Positions 33,681 to 43,557 of a stretch of 64,000 bases of DNA are shown here, piece after piece. Positions within the stretch are counted from its first letter, which is position 1; every line of letters starts with the position of its first letter. This stretch comes from Actinomyces sp. HPA0247 (GTDB taxonomy: Bacteria > Actinomycetota > Actinomycetes > Actinomycetales > Actinomycetaceae). The position numbers and the translations under genes were made by a program. The notes beneath the pieces were generated by a model. That model was not told the origin of the DNA. It saw only the letters and a program-made list of their open reading frames with translations, and did not search any database. Location: positions 169,055 through 233,054 of the forward strand of contig KE150450.1 in the NCBI GenBank assembly GCA_000411415.1. The letters run 5' to 3'.

Positions 33681-34364
33681 ATGAAGATCGCATCGCTCAC
33701 GCCCAAGGAGTGGTTCTCGGGCCAGCTCGTGCAGATCAAGCCGAAGCTGCGCGGATGGCTACACCTGGGCGCTACCCCGCTGTCTCTCGCCGCATCCATC
33801 GTCCTCGTCTGCCTGGCACCCACGACGGCGACGAAGATCGGATCCGCCGTCTACTTGGCATGCTCCCTCATCCTCTTCGGCGTCTCCGCCACCTACCACC
33901 GCTTCTACTGGGCGCCGCGCTGGGAGATCATGTGGAAGCGCCTGGACCACTCCAACATCTTCCTGCTCATCGCGGGCACGTACACACCGATCACGATCGC
34001 TCTCCTTGACCGCTTCGACGCAACCGTCCTCCTGTCGGTCGTCTGGGGCGGGGCACTCGTCGGTATCCTCCTCAACCTCTTCTGGCCCACCGCCCCGCGC
34101 TGGCTGACCACGCTCGTCTACGTCGCACTCGGGTGGGTCGCAGTCTGGTACCTGCCCCAGCTGTGGGCGGGCGGCGGCCCGGTCGTCGTCTGGCTCATCG
34201 TCGCCGGAGGCGTCCTCTACACACTCGGCGCGGTCGTCTACGGCACGAAGAAGCCCGACCCCTCCCCCGCCTGGTTCGGCTTCCACGAGATCTTCCACGC
34301 CTTCACCGTCGCCGCGTGGGCCTGCCACTGCGTCGCCGTCTACCTGGCAGTCTTGAATTCCTGA
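33681..34364 (+). CDS. trhA: Hemolysin III / TrhA family membrane protein
   Basis: A 227-residue seven-helix membrane protein of the PAQR-like hemolysin III family. The ATG at 33681 is chosen because GGGGGA precedes it; the longer frame from 33654 lacks one. The family's metal-binding pattern is seen as SATYHRFYW after helix 2 and FHEIFHAFTVAAWACH near the end, and KRLDHSNIFLLIAGTYTP is the most conserved block. Despite the family name, members are not established toxins; TrhA is linked to membrane energetics. It stands between uppS (divergent) and greA. Confidence 0.92.
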   Translation: MKIASLTPKEWFSGQLVQIKPKLRGWLHLGATPLSLAASIVLVCLAPTTATKIGSAVYLACSLILFGVSATYHRFYWAPRWEIMWKRLDHSNIFLLIAGTYTPITIALLDRFDATVLLSVVWGGALVGILLNLFWPTAPRWLTTLVYVALGWVAVWYLPQLWAGGGPVVVWLIVAGGVLYTLGAVVYGTKKPDPSPAWFGFHEIFHAFTVAAWACHCVAVYLAVLNS

Positions 34365-34477
34365 CTCGCCACCCAGGCGCCCAACACCCGAGGCCTGGCG
34401 CAATGTTGCTACACTCGACACCATGCGCGCCGGCACCCGTGTCGGCGCTCGATTACTGACACGTCATTGGAGGAACC

Positions 34478-34957
34478 ATGGCTGACACACAGTGGCTCAC
34501 GCAGGCCCAGTACGACCTGCTCGCGAACGAGCTGAAGGAGCGCGTCGAGGTCAAGCGCGTCGAAATCGCGCGCCTCATCGATGCCGCCCGCCAGGAGGGC
34601 GACCTGCGCGAGAACGGCGGCTACCACGCCGCGCGCAACGAGCAGTCCATGAACGAGACCCGCATCCAGGCCCTCCAGGAGATGCTTGAGCACGCCGAGG
34701 TCGGCGAGACCCCCGCCGACGACGGCATCGTCGAGCCCGGCATGGTCGTCACCGCCCTGGTCGCCGGCCGCGAGCAGAAGTTCCTGCTCGGTTCGCGCGA
34801 CGCCGGCGGCGACCTGGGCATCCAGGTCTTCTCCGCCCAGGCTCCCCTGGGTGCCGCTGTCATCGGTCACAAGGCCGGCGACAAGCTGTCCTTCGAGGCC
34901 CCCACGGGCCGCATGATCGACGTCGAGATCATCGAGGCCGTACCCTTCGAAGGCTGA
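34478..34957 (+). CDS. greA: Transcription elongation factor GreA
   Basis: A 159-residue Gre factor that rescues backtracked RNA polymerase by stimulating transcript cleavage. The N-terminal coiled coil carries the acidic tip as AARQEGDLRENGGYHAARNEQ, with the Asp-Leu-x-Glu pair needed at the active site. The C-terminal FKBP-like domain ends APLGAAVIGHKAGDKLSFEAP. GGAGGA precedes the ATG. It is monocistronic with a perfect terminator hairpin at 35002-35033. Confidence 0.96.
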   Translation: MADTQWLTQAQYDLLANELKERVEVKRVEIARLIDAARQEGDLRENGGYHAARNEQSMNETRIQALQEMLEHAEVGETPADDGIVEPGMVVTALVAGREQKFLLGSRDAGGDLGIQVFSAQAPLGAAVIGHKAGDKLSFEAPTGRMIDVEIIEAVPFEG

Positions 34958-35001
34958 GCCAAAGCGCAGAGGCCCACACGGCCTCGCCCCCAATCAATAC
35001 G

Positions 35002-35033
35002 TAGCGGGTCCCACCAATAGGTGGGACCCGCTA
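35002..35033. terminator. Terminator hairpin between greA and the AI-2E exporter gene
   Basis: TAGCGGGTCCCACC (35002-35015) and GGTGGGACCCGCTA (35020-35033) form a perfect 14-bp stem with the loop AATA. It lies between two convergent stops (34957 and 35057). No strong T-run is seen. Confidence 0.85.
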
Positions 35034-35056
35034 GCGCCGTCTACGCACGGGGAGGC

Positions 35057-36541
35057 TCAGGCCTCCACGTGAGGTGTGGGAGGCTCGCTCGTCTGCTCCT
35101 TGTCGGTGGCTGCGGGCGCTTCCGCGGAATCCCCCTTCTCAGCCTCCGCATGGACCTCGACGTGAGCGTCCAGCGACGCCACGACCTCTTCCTCACCAGC
35201 CTGCTCGCGGGTCACGTACGGGCGCGTATCGGGCTTACCCGCGTAGGAGGCCGCGATCTCCTCCTCAAGGGCGCCAGGAGGGCCACCCGGGCGGTCCTCA
35301 GCCGTCGCCAGCTCAGGCATCGGGTCGTAGCCGTGCAGGTACATGACGGTCGCGTTGATAAAGGCCGCGATCGGCACTGAGAAGATCGCACCCGCGATAC
35401 CGGCAATCGCAGATCCCGCGGTGATGACCAGCATGACGGCCACGGGGTGCAAGGACACCGCGTTCGACATCATGAAGGGCTGCAGAATGTTGGACTCGAT
35501 CTGCTGGACGACCAGGATGATCACCAGCATGATGATCGCCTTCGTCAGGCCACCATTAACGGCCGCGACCAGCACCGCGATCACGCCCGAGGTCAGAGCA
35601 CCCAGGATCGGAACGAAGGCAGCAAAGAACGTGATGACGCCAATCGGGATGGCCAGAGGTACGCCCAGGAAGAACGCGCCCAGGGCGATACCGATCGCGT
35701 CGATGGCCGCCACCTGAATCTGCGTACGCACGTAAGAGCCGAAGGTCGCCCATCCGCGAATCGCACTCTCGTGGACGGGGACGCGCGCGGGGGCGGGCAG
35801 CAGGCGCACGCACCACAGCCAAATCGAGCGCCCCTCCTTCAAGAAGAAGAACAGGCAGAACAGCATCGTCAGGCCGGACGTGGCCAGCGTGCCCACCGAG
35901 GAGGTGATGTTCAGGGCGCCAGTCGCCAGCGTTTCCTTGTTCGTGTTGAGCCAGTTGACCAACTCGGTTCGCAGCTGTTCAGCCGCGGACGTCAGGACGG
36001 TCGTATCAATCTTGAGGGGGCCATTCTGCAGGAACTCGTTGTGCAGGATCGCATCGAGCAGGGCGCGGAAACCATCCGCGGCCTGCGTCGCCAACTGCGG
36101 GACCTGCTGAATGAGTTCGGCGGCCGCCTGGCTCAGCGCGCCGGCGACGGCCGCGAAGAAGACGAGTAGGCCGACGGTCGCAGCCAGCGACGCTGGGAGG
36201 TGCAGACGGCGCCGCATCCAGGACACGAGGGGTTCCAGAAGCACGGCCACCGTCAGCGCAATCGCCACCGGCATGATGACGATCGTCAGGCGCGCGATAC
36301 CCCACAGGACGGCCATCACCAGGCCGAGAACGACCAGGGTGCGCCACGAGAACGCGGCGGCCACGCGCAGGGTCCGCGGGACGGCGACGGTTACATCGCG
36401 TTCATCCTCGTGTTCCTCGCGCACGGACACCATGACGGGGGCGGGCGCCGGTCCGTCAGCGTGCTTTGCAGGCAGCGCGGCGGAAAGCCTGCCCATGAGG
36501 TCGGATAGTTTCCAGCGCGGCTGTTCCTGAGTTGCGGCCAC
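35057..36541 (-). CDS. AI-2E family transporter
   Basis: A 494-residue membrane protein of the AI-2E/TqsA/PerM family. The GTG at 36541 follows AAAGGAGGG. A hydrophilic N-terminus of about 90 residues precedes paired helices (FSWRTLVVLGLVMAVLWGIA, LTIVIMPVAIALTVAVLLEP). A long exterior loop and then the conserved C-terminal bundle follow, with GVPLAIPIGVITFFAAFVPILGA and VVQQIESNILQPFMM, the family's best signature. A Glu/Ala/Thr-rich tail of about 90 residues is cytoplasmic. Substrates vary across the family (signals, ions), so the cargo here is unknown. It is divergent from msrA. Confidence 0.92.
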   Translation of the reverse strand: MAATQEQPRWKLSDLMGRLSAALPAKHADGPAPAPVMVSVREEHEDERDVTVAVPRTLRVAAAFSWRTLVVLGLVMAVLWGIARLTIVIMPVAIALTVAVLLEPLVSWMRRRLHLPASLAATVGLLVFFAAVAGALSQAAAELIQQVPQLATQAADGFRALLDAILHNEFLQNGPLKIDTTVLTSAAEQLRTELVNWLNTNKETLATGALNITSSVGTLATSGLTMLFCLFFFLKEGRSIWLWCVRLLPAPARVPVHESAIRGWATFGSYVRTQIQVAAIDAIGIALGAFFLGVPLAIPIGVITFFAAFVPILGALTSGVIAVLVAAVNGGLTKAIIMLVIILVVQQIESNILQPFMMSNAVSLHPVAVMLVITAGSAIAGIAGAIFSVPIAAFINATVMYLHGYDPMPELATAEDRPGGPPGALEEEIAASYAGKPDTRPYVTREQAGEEEVVASLDAHVEVHAEAEKGDSAEAPAATDKEQTSEPPTPHVEA

Positions 36542-36641
36542 GGTCCCTCCTTTTCGTTCACCCACAAGCGTACCTGCCCACTCCCTCATTTCCGTCCGCG
36601 CAGCGCGCCATGTACGCGGTTAGTGGCGCATACTGTCTTGC

Positions 36642-37268
36642 ATGAACAACATCTTCACACTCGCACGCACGGACGTACGACCCACGACGCACGCGGTCAT
36701 CGGCTCGAATATGAGGGCCGAGGCCAAAGCAGGCCAGGAGGTCATCTACCTGGCAGCGGGGTGCTTCTGGGGCGTCGAGAAAGCCCTGTGGAACGCGCCC
36801 GGAGTCGTCACCACCGCGACGGGGTACATGGGCGGGCATACCCCCGATCCCACCTACGAGCAGGTCTGCTCTCATACGACGGGCCACGCGGAGACCGTGC
36901 GCGTCGTCTTCGACACGTCACTGACGAGCGCCGCCGATCTGATTCGTCTCTTCTTTGAGATCCACGACCCCACTCAGGTTGGCGGCCAGGGCAACGACAT
37001 CGGAGACCAGTACCGCTCACAGATCTGGACAACGACACCGGAGCAGCTGCACGACGCGACCGCCCTGCGCGCGGCCTACCAGGAGGTCCTCTCCGCACGA
37101 GGCTTCGGGCCCATCCAGACCGTTCTCTCCGCCGCGCCCGATACCGATTCCAACGCGCGATTCTGGTACGCCGAGGACTATCACCAGCAGTACCTGTTCA
37201 AGAATCCCGGCGGCTACGAGTGCCACGCGCGCACGGGCGTCGCCTGCCCGGCTCTGCCCAGCGAGTAG
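36642..37268 (+). CDS. msrA: Peptide methionine sulfoxide reductase MsrA
   Basis: A 208-residue MsrA, reducing methionine-S-sulfoxide in proteins. The catalytic motif GCFWGVEKALW contains the nucleophilic Cys. GYMGGHTPDPTYEQVCSHTTGHAE and VFDTSLTS, the latter followed by LFFEIHDPTQ, are diagnostic. C-terminal recycling cysteines may be those in GGYECHARTGVACP. The ATG at 36642 lacks a ribosome site; an internal ATG at 36711 is possible and would trim 23 non-conserved residues. It ends at a perfect bidirectional terminator. Confidence 0.95.
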   Translation: MNNIFTLARTDVRPTTHAVIGSNMRAEAKAGQEVIYLAAGCFWGVEKALWNAPGVVTTATGYMGGHTPDPTYEQVCSHTTGHAETVRVVFDTSLTSAADLIRLFFEIHDPTQVGGQGNDIGDQYRSQIWTTTPEQLHDATALRAAYQEVLSARGFGPIQTVLSAAPDTDSNARFWYAEDYHQQYLFKNPGGYECHARTGVACPALPSE

Positions 37269-37292
37269 CGGGCATATCGGACCACACATGAA

Positions 37293-37332
37293 ACGGGGGC
37301 GGGTCGGCACTCACGTGCCGACCCGCCCCCGT
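37293..37332. terminator. Perfect 18-bp terminator stem between msrA and the FKBP gene
   Basis: ACGGGGGCGGGTCGGCAC (37293-37310) pairs perfectly with 37315-37332 around the loop TCAC. It lies between the convergent stops at 37268 and 37344. Confidence 0.92.
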
Positions 37333-37343
37333 CAACAACGAGA

Positions 37344-37742
37344 TCAGTTCACACCGAGGATGTCGGTGACGAACACGAGGGTCGCGCCGCCGGGGATACC
37401 CGCCTGCGGGACGCCGCGCTCGCCGTAGCCGAGCTCGGCGGGGATGGACAGCAGAACGCGGTCACCCACGCGCTTGCCCACGAGGCCCTCATCCCACCCG
37501 GGGATAACCATGCCCACGCCAATCTGGAACGACAGGGCGCCGCCGCGGTCGAAGGAGTTGTCGAAGTCATTCTTCGAGCCGAAGACCGCACCGTAGTAGT
37601 GGCACGTGATCGTGTCGCCGGCCTCGACGACCTGACCGTCGCCAGCGTGCAGGACCTCGACGACGAGCTCGCCGGACGGAGTGCCATCGAACGCGAGGAC
37701 GGGCTTACGACCGAATTCGCCGGTCACAGAAATGTTTTCCAT
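37344..37742 (-). CDS. FKBP-type peptidyl-prolyl cis-trans isomerase
   Basis: A 132-residue single-domain FKBP. The ATG at 37742 has AAGGAAAG upstream. Family positions are clear: TITCHYYGAVFGS, FDNSFDRGGALSFQIG (Asp of the active site), GMVIPGWDEGLVGKRVGDRV (Ile/Val-Pro-Gly-Trp) and IPAELGYGERG. No signal peptide is visible, so it works in the cytoplasm. It lies 37 bp downstream of the Bax-inhibitor-like gene in the same direction. Confidence 0.94.
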   Translation of the reverse strand: MENISVTGEFGRKPVLAFDGTPSGELVVEVLHAGDGQVVEAGDTITCHYYGAVFGSKNDFDNSFDRGGALSFQIGVGMVIPGWDEGLVGKRVGDRVLLSIPAELGYGERGVPQAGIPGGATLVFVTDILGVN

Positions 37743-37779
37743 GGTGTCTTTCCTTGAGGTAAATCGGTGGAGCGGCGCC

Positions 37780-38766
37780 TCAGTTGCGGCGCATGAGGTA
37801 GGACAGGATCTTGAGGATCTCAAGGTAGATCCAAATGACGTCGGTCATGATCGCGAAGGTGCACAGCCACGCGTACTTCACGGGCACGTTGCTCGCGACG
37901 CCCACCTTCACCGCGTCAAAGTCACGGACGAGGCACAGCACGCCGATGAAGACGGCGAGAACGCCGATGATGACGCCGAGCGGAATACCGAAAACCGTGA
38001 TGCTGTTGACGGCCCGCATGTTCACCATGCCGCTCACCGACAGCGCGAAGGTGACGAGGTAGTAGAAGAAGAAAGCAAGGGAACCGATGCCCGCGACGCG
38101 GGTCAGCGTCGACGAGTTACGCACGAAGCCCAGCATGAAGGCAGCCAAGGTCGTGCCGATGACGACGAGGGTCGCCAGAACCGCGCTGATCACGATACCC
38201 GGGAAGTAGGACTCAAAGGTGTAGGAGATCACGCCGAGGCTAAAGCCCTCAATGAGGGAATAGGTGACGATGGCACCCGGGCGAATCTTCTTCGAGAACT
38301 GGATGAAGATCGCCAGGCCCAGCGTCACAGCGCACGAGGCGAAGAACAACACCAGCGCGACGTCCATCGCAACGATGCCCGTCATCCACCCGGCCGTCGC
38401 ACCCACGAGAAGCAGTCCGAAGCACATGATGGACTTGACCACGACGTCGTCGAAGGTCATCGTCCCGCGGTCCACCGCGTCGGCGGCGGGAGCGTTCATC
38501 ATTGCCTCGTAGGAGGCCATGGAATCGTTATAAGCGCCCTGATGGTCCTGAGGAACGCCGTACACGGGCGCTCCCTGGGGCGCCGGATAGGTGGTCTGCG
38601 CGGCGTCGCCGACTCCGCCCTGCGCGTAGGGGTTCATCGAACCGCCGTAGGGATTGGGCGCCTGCTGCGAGGCGGGCTGGTACCCCGGCATCGCCGGGTA
38701 TCCGGCGGGAGTCGTCTGCTGGGTCGACCAGTCTTTCACGATCGAATTCATCACCGGGTTGGCCAT
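37780..38766 (-). CDS. Bax inhibitor-1/YccA family membrane protein
   Basis: A 328-residue protein. The first 100 residues are Gln/Pro/Gly/Tyr-rich and disordered (GYQPASQQAPNPYGG). Seven transmembrane helices follow, starting at VVVKSIMCFGLLLVGATAGW. The family block YSLIEGFSLGVISYTFE and the C-terminal DFDAVKVGV match BI-1/TMBIM proteins, some of which are pH-sensitive calcium channels. The usual last helix with the acidic pair is represented by VIWIYLEILKILSYL. Likely in one operon with the FKBP gene. Confidence 0.93.
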   Translation of the reverse strand: MANPVMNSIVKDWSTQQTTPAGYPAMPGYQPASQQAPNPYGGSMNPYAQGGVGDAAQTTYPAPQGAPVYGVPQDHQGAYNDSMASYEAMMNAPAADAVDRGTMTFDDVVVKSIMCFGLLLVGATAGWMTGIVAMDVALVLFFASCAVTLGLAIFIQFSKKIRPGAIVTYSLIEGFSLGVISYTFESYFPGIVISAVLATLVVIGTTLAAFMLGFVRNSSTLTRVAGIGSLAFFFYYLVTFALSVSGMVNMRAVNSITVFGIPLGVIIGVLAVFIGVLCLVRDFDAVKVGVASNVPVKYAWLCTFAIMTDVIWIYLEILKILSYLMRRN

Positions 38767-38922
38767 ATTTCCTCCTTGGTCAGTGATGTGCTGCCACTAG
38801 TGTCGCACGTGGCACCCACAAGTGGGAAACGTTCCATTATGCGCGCAGCGCAACCCGGCGTCCACGCGAGGTCAGGTGTGCGCGCACCGATCCCCAGCCT
38901 CGTCGATAAGGCCTGCCGTCAG

Positions 38923-38996
38923 TACCCCCGGTGGGACTCGAACCCACAACACACCGATTTTAAGTCGGTTGCCTCTGCCAATTGGGCCACGGGGGC
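38923..38996 (-). tRNA. tRNA read as Leu, anticodon UAA, with short variable loop
   Basis: A 74-nt cloverleaf on the minus strand. Acceptor GCCCCCG pairs with CGGGGGT (G-U at the end); the D-arm is Leu-like (GCCCAATTGGCAGAGGC). The anticodon stem is ACCGA/TCGGT around loop CTTAAAA, so the anticodon at 38962-38960 is TAA. The variable loop is only GTGTT. The T-arm is GTGGG-TTCGAGT-CCCAC. CCA is not encoded. Most bacterial tRNA-Leu have a long variable arm, so the identity rests on the anticodon and the conserved position after ppx. Confidence 0.85.
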
Positions 38997-39049
38997 GCGC
39001 CCGGGCGCAGGTCCAGCCTACGGGAGGCTGGCGCTCGCCTCAAGCTCCG

Positions 39050-40018
39050 TCAGATCATCGCCTGAGCGATGCCGTCAAGAATGTCATGCTCGGAGGTAAC
39101 GACCTGCTCAATCGGATGCCCGGCAGCCTTGGCACGGTCGAGCACGCGCGTCACGATACGACTCCAGATGAGCGCGCCGGCGGCGATGACGTCCTCGCGG
39201 CCCTCAGGCATGAAGCCCAGGGAGGCCTTCACGAACGTCGGCTGATCGACCATGAAACGCACGGCTTCCTCGAACTGCGCGGCGCTCAAGCGGGCGCCGT
39301 GGATGCGTTCGGGCTGGTAGGAGGTCAGGCCAAGCGCCTGAGCGGTCAGCGTGGTAACCGTGCCCGCGACACCCACGAGGGAGCGCACGCGCGCCAGATC
39401 CACGGACTTTTCGGCGCGATCGAGCTGCTCATCAATCCATGCAATGGCTCGCTCCTGATCCGCAGCGGGCACGCCGCCGGTGGGGTCCACGTCGGAGAAG
39501 AACTTCTCGGTGACGCGCACGGCACCCATGTCGATCGAGATCGCCTGCTCGACGCGTGTCGCGCCCAGCACCAGCTCAGTCGAGCCACCGCCGATGTCGA
39601 CGACCAGCATCGGGGCGGCGACAGACTCACCGAGCCCGCTCACCGCGCCATTGAAGGACAGGGAGGCTTCCTCCGTGCCGACGACAACCTCGGGCTCCAC
39701 GCCGATGACAGCCTTGATCTGACGCACGAAATCCGCGCTGTTGGAAGCATCGCGCGTCGCCGAGGTCGCCACGAAGCGGGTCTTCGTCGCACCCAGGGCC
39801 TCGATCATGCGCTGATACTCGACCGTAGCCTCCACCGTGCGCTCAATCGCCGCAGGATCCAGGTAGCCGCGCGCATCCACGCCCTGCCCCAGGCGCACGA
39901 TGCGCATCTGTCGGGTCAGGTCGGCGAGGTGCGGGCGACCGCTTTCATCAATATGCCCGTCGGCGACGAGCAGTCGGATCGAATTGGTTCCACAGTCAAT
40001 GGCAGCTACGCGGGTCAT
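39050..40018 (-). CDS. ppx: Ppx/GppA family exopolyphosphatase
   Basis: A 322-residue protein of the ASKHA fold that hydrolyses polyphosphate or pppGpp. Phosphate-1 motif: VAAIDCGTNSIRLLVAD. The Ppx/GppA signature FVATSATRDASNSADF, then the catalytic Glu region VVVGTEEASLSFNGAV and phosphate-2 motif LVVDIGGGSTELVLG are all present. It corresponds to the short single-domain type found in actinobacteria downstream of eno-ftsB-DUF501. It is followed by the tRNA gene. Confidence 0.94.
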   Translation of the reverse strand: MTRVAAIDCGTNSIRLLVADGHIDESGRPHLADLTRQMRIVRLGQGVDARGYLDPAAIERTVEATVEYQRMIEALGATKTRFVATSATRDASNSADFVRQIKAVIGVEPEVVVGTEEASLSFNGAVSGLGESVAAPMLVVDIGGGSTELVLGATRVEQAISIDMGAVRVTEKFFSDVDPTGGVPAADQERAIAWIDEQLDRAEKSVDLARVRSLVGVAGTVTTLTAQALGLTSYQPERIHGARLSAAQFEEAVRFMVDQPTFVKASLGFMPEGREDVIAAGALIWSRIVTRVLDRAKAAGHPIEQVVTSEHDILDGIAQAMI

Positions 40019-40078
40019 CGCTTCGTTTCTGGTCGTGTGTGTCCCGGACGAGGCCGGGGCGAACGTTAGTGGGGCCGC

Positions 40079-40588
40079 TCAGCAGGAGCAGCGCTCGGTG
40101 GAAAACAGGCCGCGCTCTGCGAGCATCGCGAGCGCACGATCACCGATCGGGTTGACGCCGGGACCCGCGGCCAGGGAGTGCCCGACGAGAGCGTGCAGGC
40201 ACTTGACGCGCGTGGGCATACCGCCCGCACTGACGCCCGAGATTTCGGGGACGTCACCCAGGGACAGGCGCGCCTGGATGTATGCCTCGTGGGCGCGCGC
40301 GTAGGCGGCGCGCAGCTCCTCGTCCTGCTCCAGCTCCTCGTTGAAGGTCTCCATGACGTGCTCGGCCTCAAGAGTCGAGGCACCCTTCACGGCAGCCGGG
40401 TGCGTCAGGTAGTACGTCGTGGGGAACGGCGTCCCGTCGGGCAGGCGCGGCGCAGTGGCCACGACAGTGGGCCGACCGCACACGCATCGCGCGGCGATAC
40501 CGACAACTCCTCGGGGCACGCGCCCAAGCTGGCTGCGCAGGACCTCCAGGTCCTCTTCGGTGGCGTCGGTGGTGTTAACGAGGCTCAT
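40079..40588 (-). CDS. DUF501 domain protein
   Basis: A 169-residue protein of the DUF501 family, found almost only in actinobacteria and always near eno, ftsB and ppx. The most conserved parts visible are ARCVCGRPTVVATAPRLPDG, PFPTTYYLTHPAA, and the C-terminal SGGM-type segment GGMPTRVKCLHALVGHSLAAG. Four or more Cys (CVCG, KCLH, CSC) suggest a possible metal site, which is my inference. Its ATG overlaps the TGA of the ftsB-like gene (ATGA). Function unknown. Confidence 0.9.
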   Translation of the reverse strand: MSLVNTTDATEEDLEVLRSQLGRVPRGVVGIAARCVCGRPTVVATAPRLPDGTPFPTTYYLTHPAAVKGASTLEAEHVMETFNEELEQDEELRAAYARAHEAYIQARLSLGDVPEISGVSAGGMPTRVKCLHALVGHSLAAGPGVNPIGDRALAMLAERGLFSTERCSC

Positions 40589-41334
40589 TCTCCGCTTTCT
40601 TGGCCGGTGGTCGTCGCCTGTCCCGACTGGCTGGTGTCAGCCGACGGGATGGGCGTCGTCGTGGGCGGCTGATCCGCCTTCCCCACTAGGATAGCGAGCT
40701 GCTGCACCCAGGGGCGCGCCGGTCCAGTCGAGGCCGCGGCGGCAGTCAAGGCGGAATCCTGGTATTGCGGCCCCGGATCCACCACCGTGTATTGAGTCTC
40801 ACCGGGGCGAACGTATCCGAGGCGTTCGCGCGCCTGCGTCGAGATGTAGTCGGGGTCATTCCATAGATCCAGCTGTCGTTGCATGTCGGCGTTCTTCTGC
40901 TGCTGCTCCGCAACCTGGGCCTTAATCTGCGCCAGTTCACGTTCCTGCTGCCACCACTGGTACAGGCTGGGCACAAGCATGACGGACAGGATCGCCGCCA
41001 CCGTCAAAACGACGACGAGGCGCGTGGACACGTCGAGGCCACCGATCGACAGGATGGAACGTCCCTCCCCCGTCGGTCGCGTCGACGTCTTCTTCTCCGC
41101 GCGCCTCTCAGAGCGGAAGAAACGGCGACCGGCACCCTCCTGCCGCTTCTCTTTCGTGGCCTTCACGCGCTTCTTCGCCGAGGCCTCGGCTCCCTTCGAG
41201 GACTTCGCGGCCTTTGCGGCAGCCCTGCGCTGACGCGACTTTTCCGCGTTAATCTCACGAGTCGTACGCGCCGCCTCCGACGAGGAGGAGCGACGACGCG
41301 AGGAGGGGCGGGAGGAAGGACGACGACTAGCCAT
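40585..41334 (-). CDS. FtsB/DivIC-like septum formation initiator
   Basis: A 249-residue bitopic membrane protein. A long, strongly basic, Ala/Lys-rich cytoplasmic N-terminus (about 95 residues) precedes one helix (STRLVVVLTVAAILSVMLV). An exterior coiled coil follows (ELAQIKAQVAEQQQKNADMQRQL), then the DivIC motif WNDPDYISTQARERLGYVRPGE. The tail is Ser/Thr/Pro-rich. The protein should take part in the FtsL-FtsB-FtsQ divisome complex. It sits between eno and DUF501, the usual actinobacterial position. Confidence 0.9.
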   Translation of the reverse strand: MASRRPSSRPSSRRRSSSSEAARTTREINAEKSRQRRAAAKAAKSSKGAEASAKKRVKATKEKRQEGAGRRFFRSERRAEKKTSTRPTGEGRSILSIGGLDVSTRLVVVLTVAAILSVMLVPSLYQWWQQERELAQIKAQVAEQQQKNADMQRQLDLWNDPDYISTQARERLGYVRPGETQYTVVDPGPQYQDSALTAAAASTGPARPWVQQLAILVGKADQPPTTTPIPSADTSQSGQATTTGQESGE

Positions 41335-41381
41335 TCTTCTATCGTGCCCTACATCGACACATTTAGCTGATCCCCACGCCG

Positions 41382-41419
41382 AAAAAACTCCGCGCGGACC
41401 CTTGCGGGCCCGCGCGGAG
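41382..41419 (-). terminator. Intrinsic terminator of eno
   Basis: On the minus strand CTCCGCGCGG (41419-41410) pairs with CCGCGCGGAG (41397-41388) and is followed by six T residues (41387-41382). It lies 22 bp after the eno stop. Confidence 0.92.
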
Positions 41420-41441
41420 CTATGCGGCTAGTTGCCTAGAC

Positions 41442-42788
<1,347 letters not shown>

Positions 42789-42903
42789 TCACCCCCGGCG
42801 AGGGGGACGTTGTGTGGTGCGGGGCTTTCGCCCCGACTTTTGTGCCCGGACAAGCGACATTAGTCCCTGCCGAGAGCACTGTGAGCGAATACTCACACGT
42901 CCG

Positions 42904-43497
42904 TCAGTTGGCGCTGCCGCCGCCCATGAGCGACGCCAGGTTGTTGTCCTTCTGACCGGAGACTGCATCGCCGAACATCGGCGTCGTCGCACCCTGCGCT
43001 CCGCCCAGCGAGGGCTGGACGAAACGCGGGTTCACGCGCACGTCGGAGCTGTCGCGGGCATCAGCGATGACCTGGTTGAGCTGTGGCACGACCGAGGGAT
43101 TGGCCTGCGCGACCTGGTTGAGGTTCTGGGTGAGCAGGATCGACTTCACGGTCGCGCGGGTGGCGGGGCCCAGCGTGCCGAGAGACTGATCCCCCAGCTG
43201 CTCGGATGCGCGCGCGGCAATCTGGTCGATCTGCTCGTCGGAGACTTCTGCGCCCACAGAGGCACCGGCGGCCTCCAGAAGCGGCAGGTTCACGAGCTGC
43301 GAGCGAATCTGCGAATCGCTAATCTGCTGGCCACTCATGAGCACAGACATCTGCTGGGCGGCCTGCGCCACCTCCTCGTTGGAGTACGAGCCGGACGAGC
43401 TGACGACGGCAGCGCCGGGATGGGCGGAGCATGCCCCCATTCCCAGTCCTGCGGCCACGATCAGGGCGGCGGTGGCGAGCTGGCGTGTGTAGCGCAC
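42904..43497 (-). CDS. Putative lipoprotein, SurA-N-like
   Basis: A 197-residue exported lipoprotein. The GTG at 43497 has GAGGAAGGAA upstream. The signal peptide ends in a lipobox GMGAC, so the mature protein begins with a lipidated Cys. The rest is helical (SNEEVAQAAQQMSVLMSGQQISDSQ, RATVKSILLTQNLNQVAQ), resembling the N-terminal chaperone region of SurA-type foldases but lacking a rotamase domain. It lies 60 bp downstream of mfd, where actinobacteria often have such a gene. A small hairpin (42820-42835) lies between it and eno. Confidence 0.75.
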   Translation of the reverse strand: MRYTRQLATAALIVAAGLGMGACSAHPGAAVVSSSGSYSNEEVAQAAQQMSVLMSGQQISDSQIRSQLVNLPLLEAAGASVGAEVSDEQIDQIAARASEQLGDQSLGTLGPATRATVKSILLTQNLNQVAQANPSVVPQLNQVIADARDSSDVRVNPRFVQPSLGGAQGATTPMFGDAVSGQKDNNLASLMGGGSAN

Positions 43498-43557
43498 GAG
43501 CGTTCCTTCCTCAGATGTGTTGCGACGCAATAGGACCAGTGTATTCCACCACAGGCA

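Noticed and set aside
33681-34364. Cytolytic toxin role for the hemolysin III homologue
   Set aside because: The family name is historical; the sequence is a seven-helix PAQR-like membrane protein and gives no evidence for pore formation on host cells.
42820-42835. Small hairpin between eno and the lipoprotein gene as a terminator
   Set aside because: The stem is only 6 bp and the T-rich run follows on the plus strand, where no gene ends.
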